Assembly (NCBI GenBank): GCA_023269455.1
Contig: JAHFTG010000019.1
Coordinates: 1-15,910 of the forward strand
Source: Opitutaceae bacterium
GTDB lineage: Bacteria > Verrucomicrobiota > Verrucomicrobiia > Opitutales > Opitutaceae
Reading direction: 5' to 3'
Length of the DNA stretch: 15,910 nucleotides
Shown: piece after piece, positions 1-6,419 of the stretch
Numbering within the stretch: position 1 is the first letter of the stretch
Layout: each line of letters starts with the position of its first letter
Program-made: the position numbers and the translations under genes
Notes under the pieces: model-generated
What the model saw: the letters and a program-made list of their open reading frames with translations, nothing else
Database searches by the model: none
Told to the model about the DNA's origin: nothing

Positions 1-1
1 T

Positions 2-271
2 GTGGAGGCAGTTGGAGCGATGGAGATCGCGCTGGCGGCGTTAAAGCTGGGTGCGGGCCGCGTGAAGGCCGAGGACGCGGTGGATCATGCGGTGGGCTTC
101 AGCGCGCTGGTGAAAACCGGCTGGCGTGTGCCGCCGGGCGGCGTGATCGCGGTGGTGCATGCGAACGACGAGGCGCAGCTCGCGTTGGCGCAGGCAAGCG
201 TGGCACAGGCGATCCGTTTCAGCGCGGAGCCGGTGCAGGCTCCGCGACTGGTGGACGAGGTGATCGGGTGA
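2..271 (+). CDS. Thymidine/pyrimidine-nucleoside phosphorylase, C-terminal fragment
   Basis: This is the 3' end of a gene that begins before the window; the GTG at its left edge is most likely an internal valine. The 89 visible residues match the C-terminal (PYNP_C) domain of pyrimidine-nucleoside phosphorylases. They show DHAVGF, then VKTGWRVPPGG and the typical VHANDE strand, and a final VDEVIG. The family cleaves thymidine or uridine with phosphate to give the base and (deoxy)ribose-1-phosphate in cytosolic nucleoside salvage. The catalytic and glycine-rich domains lie outside the window, so deoA-type (thymidine) and pdp-type (broad) enzymes cannot be separated. The gene ends 12 bp before the stop of the convergent ABC-F gene, with no clear terminator between them. 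Confidence 0.8.
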   Translation: MEAVGAMEIALAALKLGAGRVKAEDAVDHAVGFSALVKTGWRVPPGGVIAVVHANDEAQLALAQASVAQAIRFSAEPVQAPRLVDEVIG

Positions 272-283
272 CGTCGGCGACGC

Positions 284-2152
284 TCAGGCCTGCTCCATCT
301 CGGTCAGCTTGGCGGCGGCGTCCTCCCACTCGGCGGTGGCCTTGGTGACGAGGTTGACGGTCGCGCTCAGTTCCAGGTTGAGGTGATGGAATTTGCCTTT
401 GTCGGCGTAGGTCTCGGGCGATTCCAGCGCGGCGGTGATCTCGGACTGCTTCGTTTCCAGATCGACGACTTTCTTTTCGAGGACGCCGACGTGTTCGCGG
501 AATTTGCGGATTTCGTTGGCGCTGGGTTTTGACTTCACCACGCCCGAGGGGACGGGGGCGGCGGCTTTTTTGGCATCGGCCTGCTTGGGGCGGTTGTCGG
601 TGAGGCCCGAGGTGAGGGCGGCGCGGGCGTCGGTGGACTTCGATTTATCCAGGTAATAATCGTAGTCGCCGTAGTAGTGGGTGAGCTTGCCGCTGTGAAC
701 GTGGAGGACGTTTTTCGCGAGGGCCTTGATGAAGTGAACGTCGTGGCTGATGAAGATGAGCGTGCCTTCGTAGCTCTTGAGCGCGTGGACCAAGGCGTCG
801 ATCGACTGGATGTCCAAGTGGGTCGTAGGCTCGTCCATGAGGAGGAGATTCGGCGGCTTCACGAGGATGCGGGCGAGGGCGAGGCGGGTTTTCTCGCCGC
901 CGGAGAGGACGGAGACGGGTTTGTGGACGTCGTCTTTGCGGAAGAGGAAGGCACCGAGAATCGCGCGAGCCTGCTGCTCGGTGAGCTGATTTTCGTTGGT
1001 GCGCAGCTCCATCACGTTTTCGAACACCGTCGCGTCGGGGTTCAAGTTATCGAGGCGGTTCTGGGCGAAGTAACCGGGGACGACGTTGCTGCCGAGTTCG
1101 CGTTCGCCGCCCTGGATCGGGATGACGCCGGCGAGGATTTTGAGGAGGGTGGATTTGCCGGCGCCGTTGGGACCGATGAGGACGATGCCTTGGCCGCGCT
1201 CGGCGGTGAAGTTGAGGTCTTTATAGACGACGTAATCGCCGTAGGCCTGCTTAACGTGTTCGAGTTCGATGACCTTCAGGCCGGAGCGCGGAGGCTGCGG
1301 GAACTTGAAGTTCATCTTCTTCAGTTCTTCGGTGGGCTCTTCGACGGCGACTTCCTTGAGGCGCTCGATTTGTTTCTCCTTGGATTTCGCGCGGGAGGCC
1401 ATCGAGGCCTTGGCGCCGAAGCGGTCAACGAAGACCTGGAGATGGGCGATCTCGCGCTGCTGGTTCTTGAAGGCGGCGGCCTGCTGGTGCTTGCGGGCTT
1501 CTTTTTCGACGAGGAAGTTGTCGTAGTTGCCGTGGTAATAGTGGAGTGAACCGGCGCGAAGTTCGAGCATGCCGGTGCAGAGGGCGTTGAGGAAGGCGCG
1601 ATCGTGGGAGATAACGACGAGGCCGCCGGGATAACGCGTCAGATAATCCTGGAACCAGAGGAGGGCTTCGAGATCGAGATGGTTGGTAGGCTCGTCGAGG
1701 AGGAGAAGAGCGGGTTCGGCGACGAGGAGGCGGGCGAGGTGGGCGCGCATGACCCAGCCGCCGGAGAAGGTTTTCGCGAGCTTGTCGGCGTCGTCGGTCT
1801 TGAAGCCGAGGCCGTCGAGGATTTTGCGGGCGCGGGGTTCGAGCGTGTAGTCGATGTCGTAGTCGTCATCGGTGGGCTCGAGTTTTTTGCCGCTGGTGGC
1901 GATGTGGAGGATCGTCTCGTCGCCGGCGGGGGCGGATTCCTGCGGGAGGTAGCCGAAGTCGGCGCCGCGTTCCCACTCGATGGTGCCGGTGTCGGGTTTT
2001 TCTTCGCCGAGGATGAGGCCGAAGAGGGTGGACTTGCCTGCGCCGTTGGGGCCGATCAGGCCGAGGCGGTCCGTGCGGGCGATGAAGAGGGACACATCCG
2101 AGAAGAGTTCGCGGGTGCCATAGGACTTTGAGACGTCGGCGATCGTTAACAT
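284..2152 (-). CDS. ABC-F family ATPase (Uup/YdiF-like)
   Basis: The 622-residue protein has two ATP-binding cassettes and no membrane segments, as in ABC-F proteins that act on ribosomes rather than as transporters. Cassette 1 has Walker A GPNGAGKST (34-42), signature FSGG (129-132), Walker B LLLLDEPTNHLD (149-160) and H-loop His183. Cassette 2 has GPNGAGKST (327-335), LSGGE (416-420), LLLMDEPTTHLD (436-447) and His470. The charged linker at about 215-290 fits the P-site tRNA interaction motif position. An Ala/Lys-rich stretch (510-545) leads to a predicted C-terminal coiled coil (545-620), as in Uup and ABCF3-like members. The start is the ATG before LTIADVSKSYG; no Shine-Dalgarno is visible. 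It is divergent from the deoxyhypusine-synthase-like gene. Likely roles are ribosome rescue or tuning of translation; antibiotic resistance cannot be inferred. Subfamily assignment is approximate. Confidence 0.93.
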   Translation of the reverse strand: MLTIADVSKSYGTRELFSDVSLFIARTDRLGLIGPNGAGKSTLFGLILGEEKPDTGTIEWERGADFGYLPQESAPAGDETILHIATSGKKLEPTDDDYDIDYTLEPRARKILDGLGFKTDDADKLAKTFSGGWVMRAHLARLLVAEPALLLLDEPTNHLDLEALLWFQDYLTRYPGGLVVISHDRAFLNALCTGMLELRAGSLHYYHGNYDNFLVEKEARKHQQAAAFKNQQREIAHLQVFVDRFGAKASMASRAKSKEKQIERLKEVAVEEPTEELKKMNFKFPQPPRSGLKVIELEHVKQAYGDYVVYKDLNFTAERGQGIVLIGPNGAGKSTLLKILAGVIPIQGGERELGSNVVPGYFAQNRLDNLNPDATVFENVMELRTNENQLTEQQARAILGAFLFRKDDVHKPVSVLSGGEKTRLALARILVKPPNLLLMDEPTTHLDIQSIDALVHALKSYEGTLIFISHDVHFIKALAKNVLHVHSGKLTHYYGDYDYYLDKSKSTDARAALTSGLTDNRPKQADAKKAAAPVPSGVVKSKPSANEIRKFREHVGVLEKKVVDLETKQSEITAALESPETYADKGKFHHLNLELSATVNLVTKATAEWEDAAAKLTEMEQA

Positions 2153-2278
2153 GAGAACGGGACACCCAAACGGCGCATGGGAGCGGGGTCAATGCCGCCG
2201 ATGGACCGTTTCCCGAGAGTTACGAATGCGCGACGGCTGGATTTTTGTGGCGTAGGCTTTCGGAGCCGCTGTAAGTCT

Positions 2279-2283
2279 GGAGG
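2279..2283 (+). promoter_or_regulatory. Ribosome binding site of the deoxyhypusine-synthase-like gene
   Basis: GGAGG lies 8 bases before the ATG at 2292. It is the only strong Shine-Dalgarno motif seen ahead of a gene in the window and it fixes this start. Confidence 0.7.
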
Positions 2284-2291
2284 CCACTTTT

Positions 2292-3338
2292 ATGAAGAAA
2301 GCCAAGCTCCAGAAGCGTCCCGAGGACATCAACGCCAAGCTCGCCGCCAAAAAAGGCCCGATCTCGCAGTTCATCGCCCACAACTACCGTCACTTCAACG
2401 CCGCCGCGCTGCTCGACTCCGCGAAGGGCTACGAGGACCACCTCAAGGCCGGCGGCAAGATGCTCGTCACGCTCGCGGGCGCCATGTCCACCGCCGAGCT
2501 TGGCCTCACGCTCGCCGAGATGATTCGCGCCGACAAGGTCCACGCGATCGTCTGCACGGGCGCGAATTTGGAGGAGGATATTTTCAACCTCGTCGCCCAC
2601 GATTATTACGAGCGTGTTCCCAGCTACCGCGACCTCACCGCCGCCGATGAGCAGGCGCTGCTCGACCGCCACATGAACCGCGTGACCGACACGTGCATCC
2701 CCGAGGGCGAGGCCATGCGCCGCATCGAGGCGGCCGTCGCCGAGGAGTGGATCGCCGCCGACGAGTCCGGCCAGCGCTTCTTCCCGCACGAGTTCATGTA
2801 TAAAATTCTTCGCTCCGGTAAGCTGAAGAAGATGTATCAGATCGACCCGAAAAATTCGTGGATGCTCGCCGCCTGCGAGAAGAACCTCCCGATCATCGTC
2901 CCCGGCTGGGAAGACGCGACGCTGGGCAACATGTTTGCCGGTCGTGTGATCACCGGCGAAATCAAGAACGTCCACACCGTGCGCACCGGCATCGAATACA
3001 TGACCGTGCTGGCCGAGTGGTATACGAAGACCGCCAAGCTCCTCAAAAACGGCGAAGGCTCCATCGGTTTCTTCCAGATCGGCGGCGGCATTGCCGGCGA
3101 CTTCCCGATCTGCGTCGTGCCCATGCTCCACCAGGATCTCGGCCGCCGCGAAGTGCCGCTCTGGGGTTATTTCTCGCAGATCAGCGACTCGACCACGTCC
3201 TACGGCAGCTACTCCGGCGCGGTGCCGAACGAGAAAATCACCTGGGGCAAGCTCGGCCAGAAGACTCCGAAGTTCATCGTTGAGAGCGACGCGACCATCG
3301 TGGCCCCGCTGATCTTCAGCTGGGTGCTCGGCAAGTAA
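2292..3338 (+). CDS. Deoxyhypusine synthase family protein (bacterial type)
   Basis: The 348 residues align with deoxyhypusine synthase over the NAD-binding Rossmann-like core. GAMSTAELG (63-71) and CTGANLEED (88-96) match the dinucleotide-site motifs, and GSYSGAVPNEKITWGK (305-320) matches the human GSDSGARPDEAVSWGK active-site segment. Lys320 corresponds to the human catalytic Lys329, with Trp318 and Glu314 also kept. By hand alignment, human His288, Asp316 and Asp243 correspond to Asp270, Tyr307 and Asn213 here. The eukaryotic and archaeal enzymes transfer the aminobutyl group of spermidine to eIF5A/aIF5A, a protein bacteria lack. Some bacterial relatives use small amines to make homospermidine. 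The altered residues argue against classical activity; a polyamine or other NAD-dependent reaction is plausible but unproven. The gene is monocistronic, ending at a strong terminator. Confidence 0.9.
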   Translation: MKKAKLQKRPEDINAKLAAKKGPISQFIAHNYRHFNAAALLDSAKGYEDHLKAGGKMLVTLAGAMSTAELGLTLAEMIRADKVHAIVCTGANLEEDIFNLVAHDYYERVPSYRDLTAADEQALLDRHMNRVTDTCIPEGEAMRRIEAAVAEEWIAADESGQRFFPHEFMYKILRSGKLKKMYQIDPKNSWMLAACEKNLPIIVPGWEDATLGNMFAGRVITGEIKNVHTVRTGIEYMTVLAEWYTKTAKLLKNGEGSIGFFQIGGGIAGDFPICVVPMLHQDLGRREVPLWGYFSQISDSTTSYGSYSGAVPNEKITWGKLGQKTPKFIVESDATIVAPLIFSWVLGK

Positions 3339-3369
3339 GCGGACGGGCGTCGAACGAGCGGAATTTTTA

Positions 3370-3396
3370 ACGCGAAGAACGCAAAGAGCCGCGAAG
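3370..3396. repeat. Short tandem 9-bp repeat, CGAAGA type
   Basis: Three imperfect 9-bp units lie side by side: ACGCGAAGA, ACGCAAAGA and GCCGCGAAG. They sit in the spacer just after the deoxyhypusine-synthase-like gene and before its terminator. Similar CGAAGAACGC tracts are, from memory, common dispersed intergenic elements in Verrucomicrobiota and some other phyla; a genome-wide count would confirm. Function is unknown. Confidence 0.5.
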
Positions 3397-3424
3397 GTCT
3401 GATCAACGAATCAAGTTTCCATTC

Positions 3425-3454
3425 AAAGCCGCACCGATGCAGGTGCGGCTTTTT
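3425..3454 (+). terminator. Rho-independent terminator after the deoxyhypusine-synthase-like gene
   Basis: An 11-bp perfect stem pairs AAAGCCGCACC (3425-3435) with GGTGCGGCTTT (3442-3452) around the loop GATGCA, followed by a T run ending at 3454. The A-rich left flank could allow weak termination of the opposing tetR transcript as well, since both genes converge here. Confidence 0.9.
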
Positions 3455-3502
3455 CGTGACCGTCGCAAGCAGCGGGCGAAGCGGACCGCGCTTTGGCCTT
3501 GC

Positions 3503-4081
3503 TCAGGCCGTCGCCAGTTTCAGCAGGCTGGCGGCGGTGGCGCGGGCGGCGTGCGCGGGGGCCGTGGTCTGTGTGGCGTGGGCGGCGACGATGGCGCCGT
3601 CGATCAAGAGGCTGAGGGTGTTCGCCAGCGCGGCCGGATCTTTGGCGCCGGCGGCGGCGCAGAGGTTGGTGAGGGCGGCCTGAATGGCTATTTTATGGCG
3701 CCAGGCGGTTTGATGGATCGGGTGGGTAGGCTCTGGGTATTCACTGAGCGCGCGGATAAAGACGCAGCCTTTAAAGCCCTCGGATGCGAACCAGCCTTCG
3801 AGCCAATCGAAGACGGCGAGCAGGCGCGCCACTGGATCGGGACCGGCGGCATCGACCCTGGCCGCGATGGACTCGCGGAACTCGCGGTCGCGTTTTTCGA
3901 GGATGGCGATGATCAACTCCTCCTTGGACGCGAAGTGGTTGTAGAGGGTCATCTTGGCCACGCCGGCCTCGGCCAAAATCGTGTCGATGCCGACCACGCG
4001 CAGGCCGTCGCGATAAAAAAGCCGCCAAGCCGTGGCCATCAGGTGGTCGCGTTTGGGGGAAGAAATCTCGGTGGCTGCCAT
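3503..4081 (-). CDS. TetR/AcrR family transcriptional repressor
   Basis: The 192-residue protein has a TetR-type N-terminal DNA-binding domain. Residues about 10-57 include the helix-turn-helix with ILAEAGVAKMTLYNHFASKEEL, the family's hallmark (helix 3 plus the YNHF-x-SKEEL turn). The C-terminal part (about 75-190) is all-helical and should form the dimerisation and ligand-binding domain. It contains a tryptophan/phenylalanine cluster (FDWLEGWF, 90-97) and one cysteine (about 105). It is transcribed away from the DsrE-led gene set, and two palindromes lie in the shared 155-bp upstream region, so autoregulation and repression of that set are likely. The inducer is unknown. The start is the ATG at the right end; another ATG lies two codons upstream, and no Shine-Dalgarno separates them. 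It converges on the terminator at 3425-3454. Confidence 0.93.
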   Translation of the reverse strand: MAATEISSPKRDHLMATAWRLFYRDGLRVVGIDTILAEAGVAKMTLYNHFASKEELIIAILEKRDREFRESIAARVDAAGPDPVARLLAVFDWLEGWFASEGFKGCVFIRALSEYPEPTHPIHQTAWRHKIAIQAALTNLCAAAGAKDPAALANTLSLLIDGAIVAAHATQTTAPAHAARATAASLLKLATA

Positions 4082-4114
4082 GCCATTACGCTGGGGAACG
4101 CTTCGTGAAACGCA

Positions 4115-4142
4115 ATAAAATAGACAGGTCTGTATATTTTAT
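4115..4142. promoter_or_regulatory. Palindromic operator 1, probable TetR-family site
   Basis: The 13-base arms ATAAAATAGACAG (4115-4127) and CTGTATATTTTAT (4130-4142) are inverted repeats with one mismatch around a central GT. The core AGACAGGTCTGT resembles known TetR-family operators of the AGAC-centred kind. A TATATT hexamer (4133-4138) inside the right arm could be a -10 element toward the DsrE-led genes, in which case repressor binding would block the polymerase directly. I could not place a convincing -35. Confidence 0.75.
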
Positions 4143-4146
4143 GCTT

Positions 4147-4175
4147 GCACAAGAATAGACAGGTCTGTCTTGTGC
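4147..4175. promoter_or_regulatory. Palindromic operator 2, nested in a second inverted repeat
   Basis: The perfect 6-base arms AGACAG (4157-4162) and CTGTCT (4165-4170) surround GT, the same core as operator 1. AATAGACAGGTCTGT is an exact 15-base direct repeat at 4119-4133 and 4154-4168. The site also lies inside a second, off-centre inverted repeat, GCACAAGA (4147-4154) with TCTTGTGC (4168-4175), that could form a hairpin if transcribed. TTGCAC (4145-4150) could be a -35 but the matching -10 would be poor. Confidence 0.7.
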
Positions 4176-4236
4176 TTTGTGTCGGCAGGCCAAAACGGCC
4201 GGACGACATCTGAAAATCCTTAAATCCAAACCTGTC

Positions 4237-4611
4237 ATGAAACTCGCCATCATTATCCTGTCCGATCCTAAGTCCGGTTCCGAAGAAGCCCTCGGACGTG
4301 TTTTCAACGCGCTCGCCGTCGCCCAAGAGTCGCTGCAAGCCGGCGACGAGGTCGAAGTCGTTTTCAACGGTGCCGGCACCCGCTGGCCGGCAGAATTGAG
4401 CAAAGTTTCCCACCCCGCTAATGGCCTCTACAACGCCGTCCGCGAAGCCGTGAAAGGCGCGTCGTGCGGTTGCGCGGCGGTTTTCGGCGCGACGAAGGAC
4501 GTCGAGGCGTGCGGTCTACCGCTGCTCAAGGACAAGGCGCTCGCCGGCACGCCGGGCCTCTCGGACATCCGCCGCTACCTTGCCGACGGCTGGCAGACGT
4601 TGGTTTTCTAA
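4237..4611 (+). CDS. DsrE family protein
   Basis: The 124-residue protein starts MKLAIIILSDPKSGSEEALGR, a first beta strand and turn typical of the DsrE/DsrF-like fold. The middle has AVAQESLQAGDEVEVVFNG. The C-terminal half holds three cysteines, Cys77 and Cys79 (SCGC) and Cys92 (EACG), in the region where DsrE relatives carry their sulfur-transfer cysteine. The family includes sulfurtransferase subunits (DsrE, TusD) and many stand-alone proteins of unknown role; this one resembles the latter and no other sulfur-relay gene is nearby. It is the first gene after the twin operators. I chose the ATG before KLAII; a TTG at 4177 would give a 20-residue extension overlapping operator 2 and unlike the family. 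The start has no Shine-Dalgarno. Confidence 0.85.
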   Translation: MKLAIIILSDPKSGSEEALGRVFNALAVAQESLQAGDEVEVVFNGAGTRWPAELSKVSHPANGLYNAVREAVKGASCGCAAVFGATKDVEACGLPLLKDKALAGTPGLSDIRRYLADGWQTLVF

Positions 4612-4653
4612 ACACACGTCCCGCGCATCGAAACGTAATCACCTTCAATCACC

Positions 4654-5259
4654 ATGGCCCAAGGTTATCTCGACAGACTCGTCACGCCGGCGGTCGCGCA
4701 AGCGCAGGCCCGATACTTTGGCCATGCGATGGTCGCCAACGCGGGTGAGAATTCTCATGCGTCCGATCCATTGGGAGAAGACGAGCGCGGGTTCATCGCG
4801 ACACGCGACAGTTTTTATATGGCGACCGTGAGCGAGAGCGGCTGGCCCTACATCCAGCATCGCGGCGGCCGGCCGGGGTTTTTGCGCGTCCTCGGGCCGG
4901 CGTCGCTCGCGTTCGCCGACTACAAGGGCAACCGCCAGATGCTCTCGACGGGCAACCTTGCGGCGCAGGACCGCGTATCGCTTTTCCTTATGGATTATCC
5001 GCAGCGCACGAGGTTGAAAATCCTCGGTCACGCCCGCGTGGTGGACGCCCGCGAACACCCTGAACTCGTCGAACAACTCGCCGAGCCCGAGGCGCGCCGC
5101 CTGGTTGAACGTCTCTACCTGATCGACGTCGTTTCCTTCGATTGGAACTGTCCGAAATACATCACACCCCGCTACACGGCGGCCGAAGTCGCCGAGGCGG
5201 TCGCGCCGCTCCGCGCACGCATCGCCGAACTCGAAGCCCAACTTAAAACCAAAATATAA
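4654..5259 (+). CDS. Pyridoxamine 5'-phosphate oxidase family FMN-binding protein
   Basis: The 201-residue protein has a split beta-barrel core like PNPOx. FIATRDSFYMATVSESGWPY (48-67) is the first strand pair, followed by IQHRGGRPGFLRVL (68-81), FADYKGNRQMLSTGNL (87-102) and VSLFLMDYPQRTRLKILGHA (108-127), where FMN phosphate contacts usually fall. SFDWNCPKYITPRYT (161-175) is typical of the subfamily of general-stress, flavin-binding PNPOx-like proteins, not of the B6 enzyme PdxH. The last 25 residues form a short predicted coiled coil. It is probably a cytosolic flavin- or deazaflavin-dependent reductase of an unknown small molecule. It lies 42 bp after the DsrE gene and ends 1 bp before the DUF1348 gene, so co-transcription is very likely. 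No Shine-Dalgarno is visible at the ATG. Confidence 0.9.
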   Translation: MAQGYLDRLVTPAVAQAQARYFGHAMVANAGENSHASDPLGEDERGFIATRDSFYMATVSESGWPYIQHRGGRPGFLRVLGPASLAFADYKGNRQMLSTGNLAAQDRVSLFLMDYPQRTRLKILGHARVVDAREHPELVEQLAEPEARRLVERLYLIDVVSFDWNCPKYITPRYTAAEVAEAVAPLRARIAELEAQLKTKI

Positions 5260-5260
5260 A

Positions 5261-5689
5261 ATGAACCCGCGTCCCCCGCTTCCGCCCTTCACCGAAGAAA
5301 CCGCCCGCCAAAAAATCCAGGCCGCCGAAGACGCCTGGAACAGTCGCGATCCCGAACGCGTGTCGCTCGCCTACACGGCCGACACCGAGTGGCGCAACCG
5401 TTCGGAGTTTGTGAACGGTCGCGCGGCGGTCGTCGAATTCCTGCGCGGCAAATGGGAGCGCGAGCTCGACTACCGCCTGCGCAAGGAGCTCTGGGCGTTT
5501 CGCGACAACCGCATCGCGGTGCGCTTTGAGTATGAGTTTCACGATGCCGCCGGCCAATGGTGGCGTGCGTATGGCAACGAGAACTGGGAGTTCGACGAGT
5601 TCGGATTCATGCGCCGCCGCTTCGCCAGCATTAACGACCTCAAGATCACCGAGGCCGACCGCAAGTTCCGCTGGGAGCGTCCCGTCTGA
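5261..5689 (+). CDS. DUF1348 family protein (NTF2/SnoaL-like fold)
   Basis: The 142-residue protein matches DUF1348 almost end to end: AEDAWNSRDPERVSLAYT (22-39), EWRNRSEFVNGRAAVVEFL (44-62), KWERELDYRLRKELWAFRDN (65-84), YGNENWEFDEFGFMRRR (103-119) and the closing ASINDLKITEADRKFRW. The family has the NTF2-like cone fold and no established catalytic role; relatives are small-molecule isomerases, hydrolases or binding proteins. It has no signal peptide or membrane segment and is probably cytosolic. Its ATG comes one base after the stop of the FMN-binding protein gene, so translational coupling is likely. The two families are often found together in TetR-controlled sets, from memory, so they may act on the same compound. 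Confidence 0.92.
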   Translation: MNPRPPLPPFTEETARQKIQAAEDAWNSRDPERVSLAYTADTEWRNRSEFVNGRAAVVEFLRGKWERELDYRLRKELWAFRDNRIAVRFEYEFHDAAGQWWRAYGNENWEFDEFGFMRRRFASINDLKITEADRKFRWERPV

Positions 5690-5727
5690 AACCGAGAGCT
5701 TCGCGCCCGCCAGTCTCCATCCCTTTG

Positions 5728-5746
5728 CCGTCGGATTCTCCGGCGG
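5728..5746 (+). other. Intergenic hairpin between the DUF1348 and AhpD-like genes
   Basis: CCGTCGGA (5728-5735) pairs with TCCGGCGG (5739-5746), with one G-U pair and a 3-base loop. No T run follows, so this is not an intrinsic terminator. It could stabilise or process the mRNA in the 92-bp gap, or be chance in GC-rich DNA. Confidence 0.35.
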
Positions 5747-5781
5747 ATCATTAACAAAACCAGAAAACGAAAGATATCATC

Positions 5782-6330
5782 ATGTCCCGCATCATCGCCC
5801 TCGATCCCTCCCAAGCCACCGGTAAGAATGCCGAACTTTTTTCCGCCGTGAAGTCCAAGCTCGGCGTCGTCCCCAATCTCATGCGCACCCTAGGAAACTC
5901 GCCGGCGGCGCTCGAAGCCTACCTCGGTTTCAGCGGCACGCTCGCCCACGGCGTGCTTCCGGCCAAGGTCCGCGAACAACTCGCTCTGACCATCGGCGAG
6001 ACCAACGCCTGCGATTACTGCCTCGCCGCGCACAGCCTGCTTGGCAAAGGCGCGGGACTCTCCGCCGACGCGATCATCGACGCGCGCCGCGTTCACGCGG
6101 TCGAACCCAAGACCGATGCGCTACTCAAGTTTGCCGCTGCCGTCGTGGGGGCTCGCGGGCTCGTGTCCGACGACACGCTGGCTGCGGTGCGCGCCGCCGG
6201 TGCAAGCGACGCCGAGATCATCGAGGTCGTGGCGCACGTCGCGCTCAATACCCTGACTAACTACACCAACCATATCGCGCAGACCGCGATCGATTTCCCG
6301 AAGGCTCCCGCGCTCCCGGCCGCAATCTGA
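5782..6330 (+). CDS. Carboxymuconolactone decarboxylase/AhpD-like family protein
   Basis: The 182-residue all-helical protein belongs to the peroxidase-related (AhpD-like) branch of the carboxymuconolactone decarboxylase family. The motif ETNACDYCLAAH (73-84) has the redox CxxC pair Cys77 and Cys80 with His84, matching the E...CxxCxxxH active site of AhpD-type alkyl hydroperoxide reductases. Upstream, KVREQLALTIGE (62-73) is the conserved helix. The C-terminal VVAHVALNTLTNYTNHIA is the family's second helix pair. It should act in the cytosol in thiol-dependent peroxide or electrophile reduction, probably as an oligomer; the physiological thiol donor is unknown. It is the last gene of the TetR-flanked set, 92 bp after the DUF1348 gene. 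It could have its own promoter, but I saw no clear one. Confidence 0.9.
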   Translation: MSRIIALDPSQATGKNAELFSAVKSKLGVVPNLMRTLGNSPAALEAYLGFSGTLAHGVLPAKVREQLALTIGETNACDYCLAAHSLLGKGAGLSADAIIDARRVHAVEPKTDALLKFAAAVVGARGLVSDDTLAAVRAAGASDAEIIEVVAHVALNTLTNYTNHIAQTAIDFPKAPALPAAI

Positions 6331-6346
6331 GTATTGGTTGTTTCAC

Positions 6347-6359
6347 GTGATCGGATCAC
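6347..6359. promoter_or_regulatory. Perfect 13-bp palindrome upstream of the DUF255 operon
   Basis: GTGATC-G-GATCAC is a perfect inverted repeat in the 89-bp gap between the AhpD-like gene and the DUF255 gene. It is flanked by CAC on the left and CGTG on the right, so a bulged longer stem is possible. CATAAT (6374-6379) could be a -10, placing the palindrome over the -35 region as an operator. No T run follows, so a terminator is unlikely. Confidence 0.4.
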
Positions 6360-6419
6360 CGTGCGGCGATTGCCATAATCGCTTTGCGTTCAGGTGGGCT
6401 TGGGCGAGATTTTGACGTA

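Noticed and set aside
677..1549. 290-residue plus-strand open frame opposite the ABC-F gene
   Set aside because: It is antisense to a clear ABC-F gene, Val/Glu/Gly-rich with no recognisable domain, and is explained by GC-rich codon use on the other strand.
1604..2131. 175-residue plus-strand open frame opposite the ABC-F N-terminal cassette
   Set aside because: It is a shadow of the Walker motifs on the other strand with low-complexity Gly/Ala/Glu composition.
2220..3131. 303-residue minus-strand open frame
   Set aside because: It is antisense to the deoxyhypusine-synthase-like gene and has no domain features.
3437..4108. 223-residue plus-strand open frame
   Set aside because: It is antisense to the TetR gene, Gly-rich, and starts inside the terminator stem.
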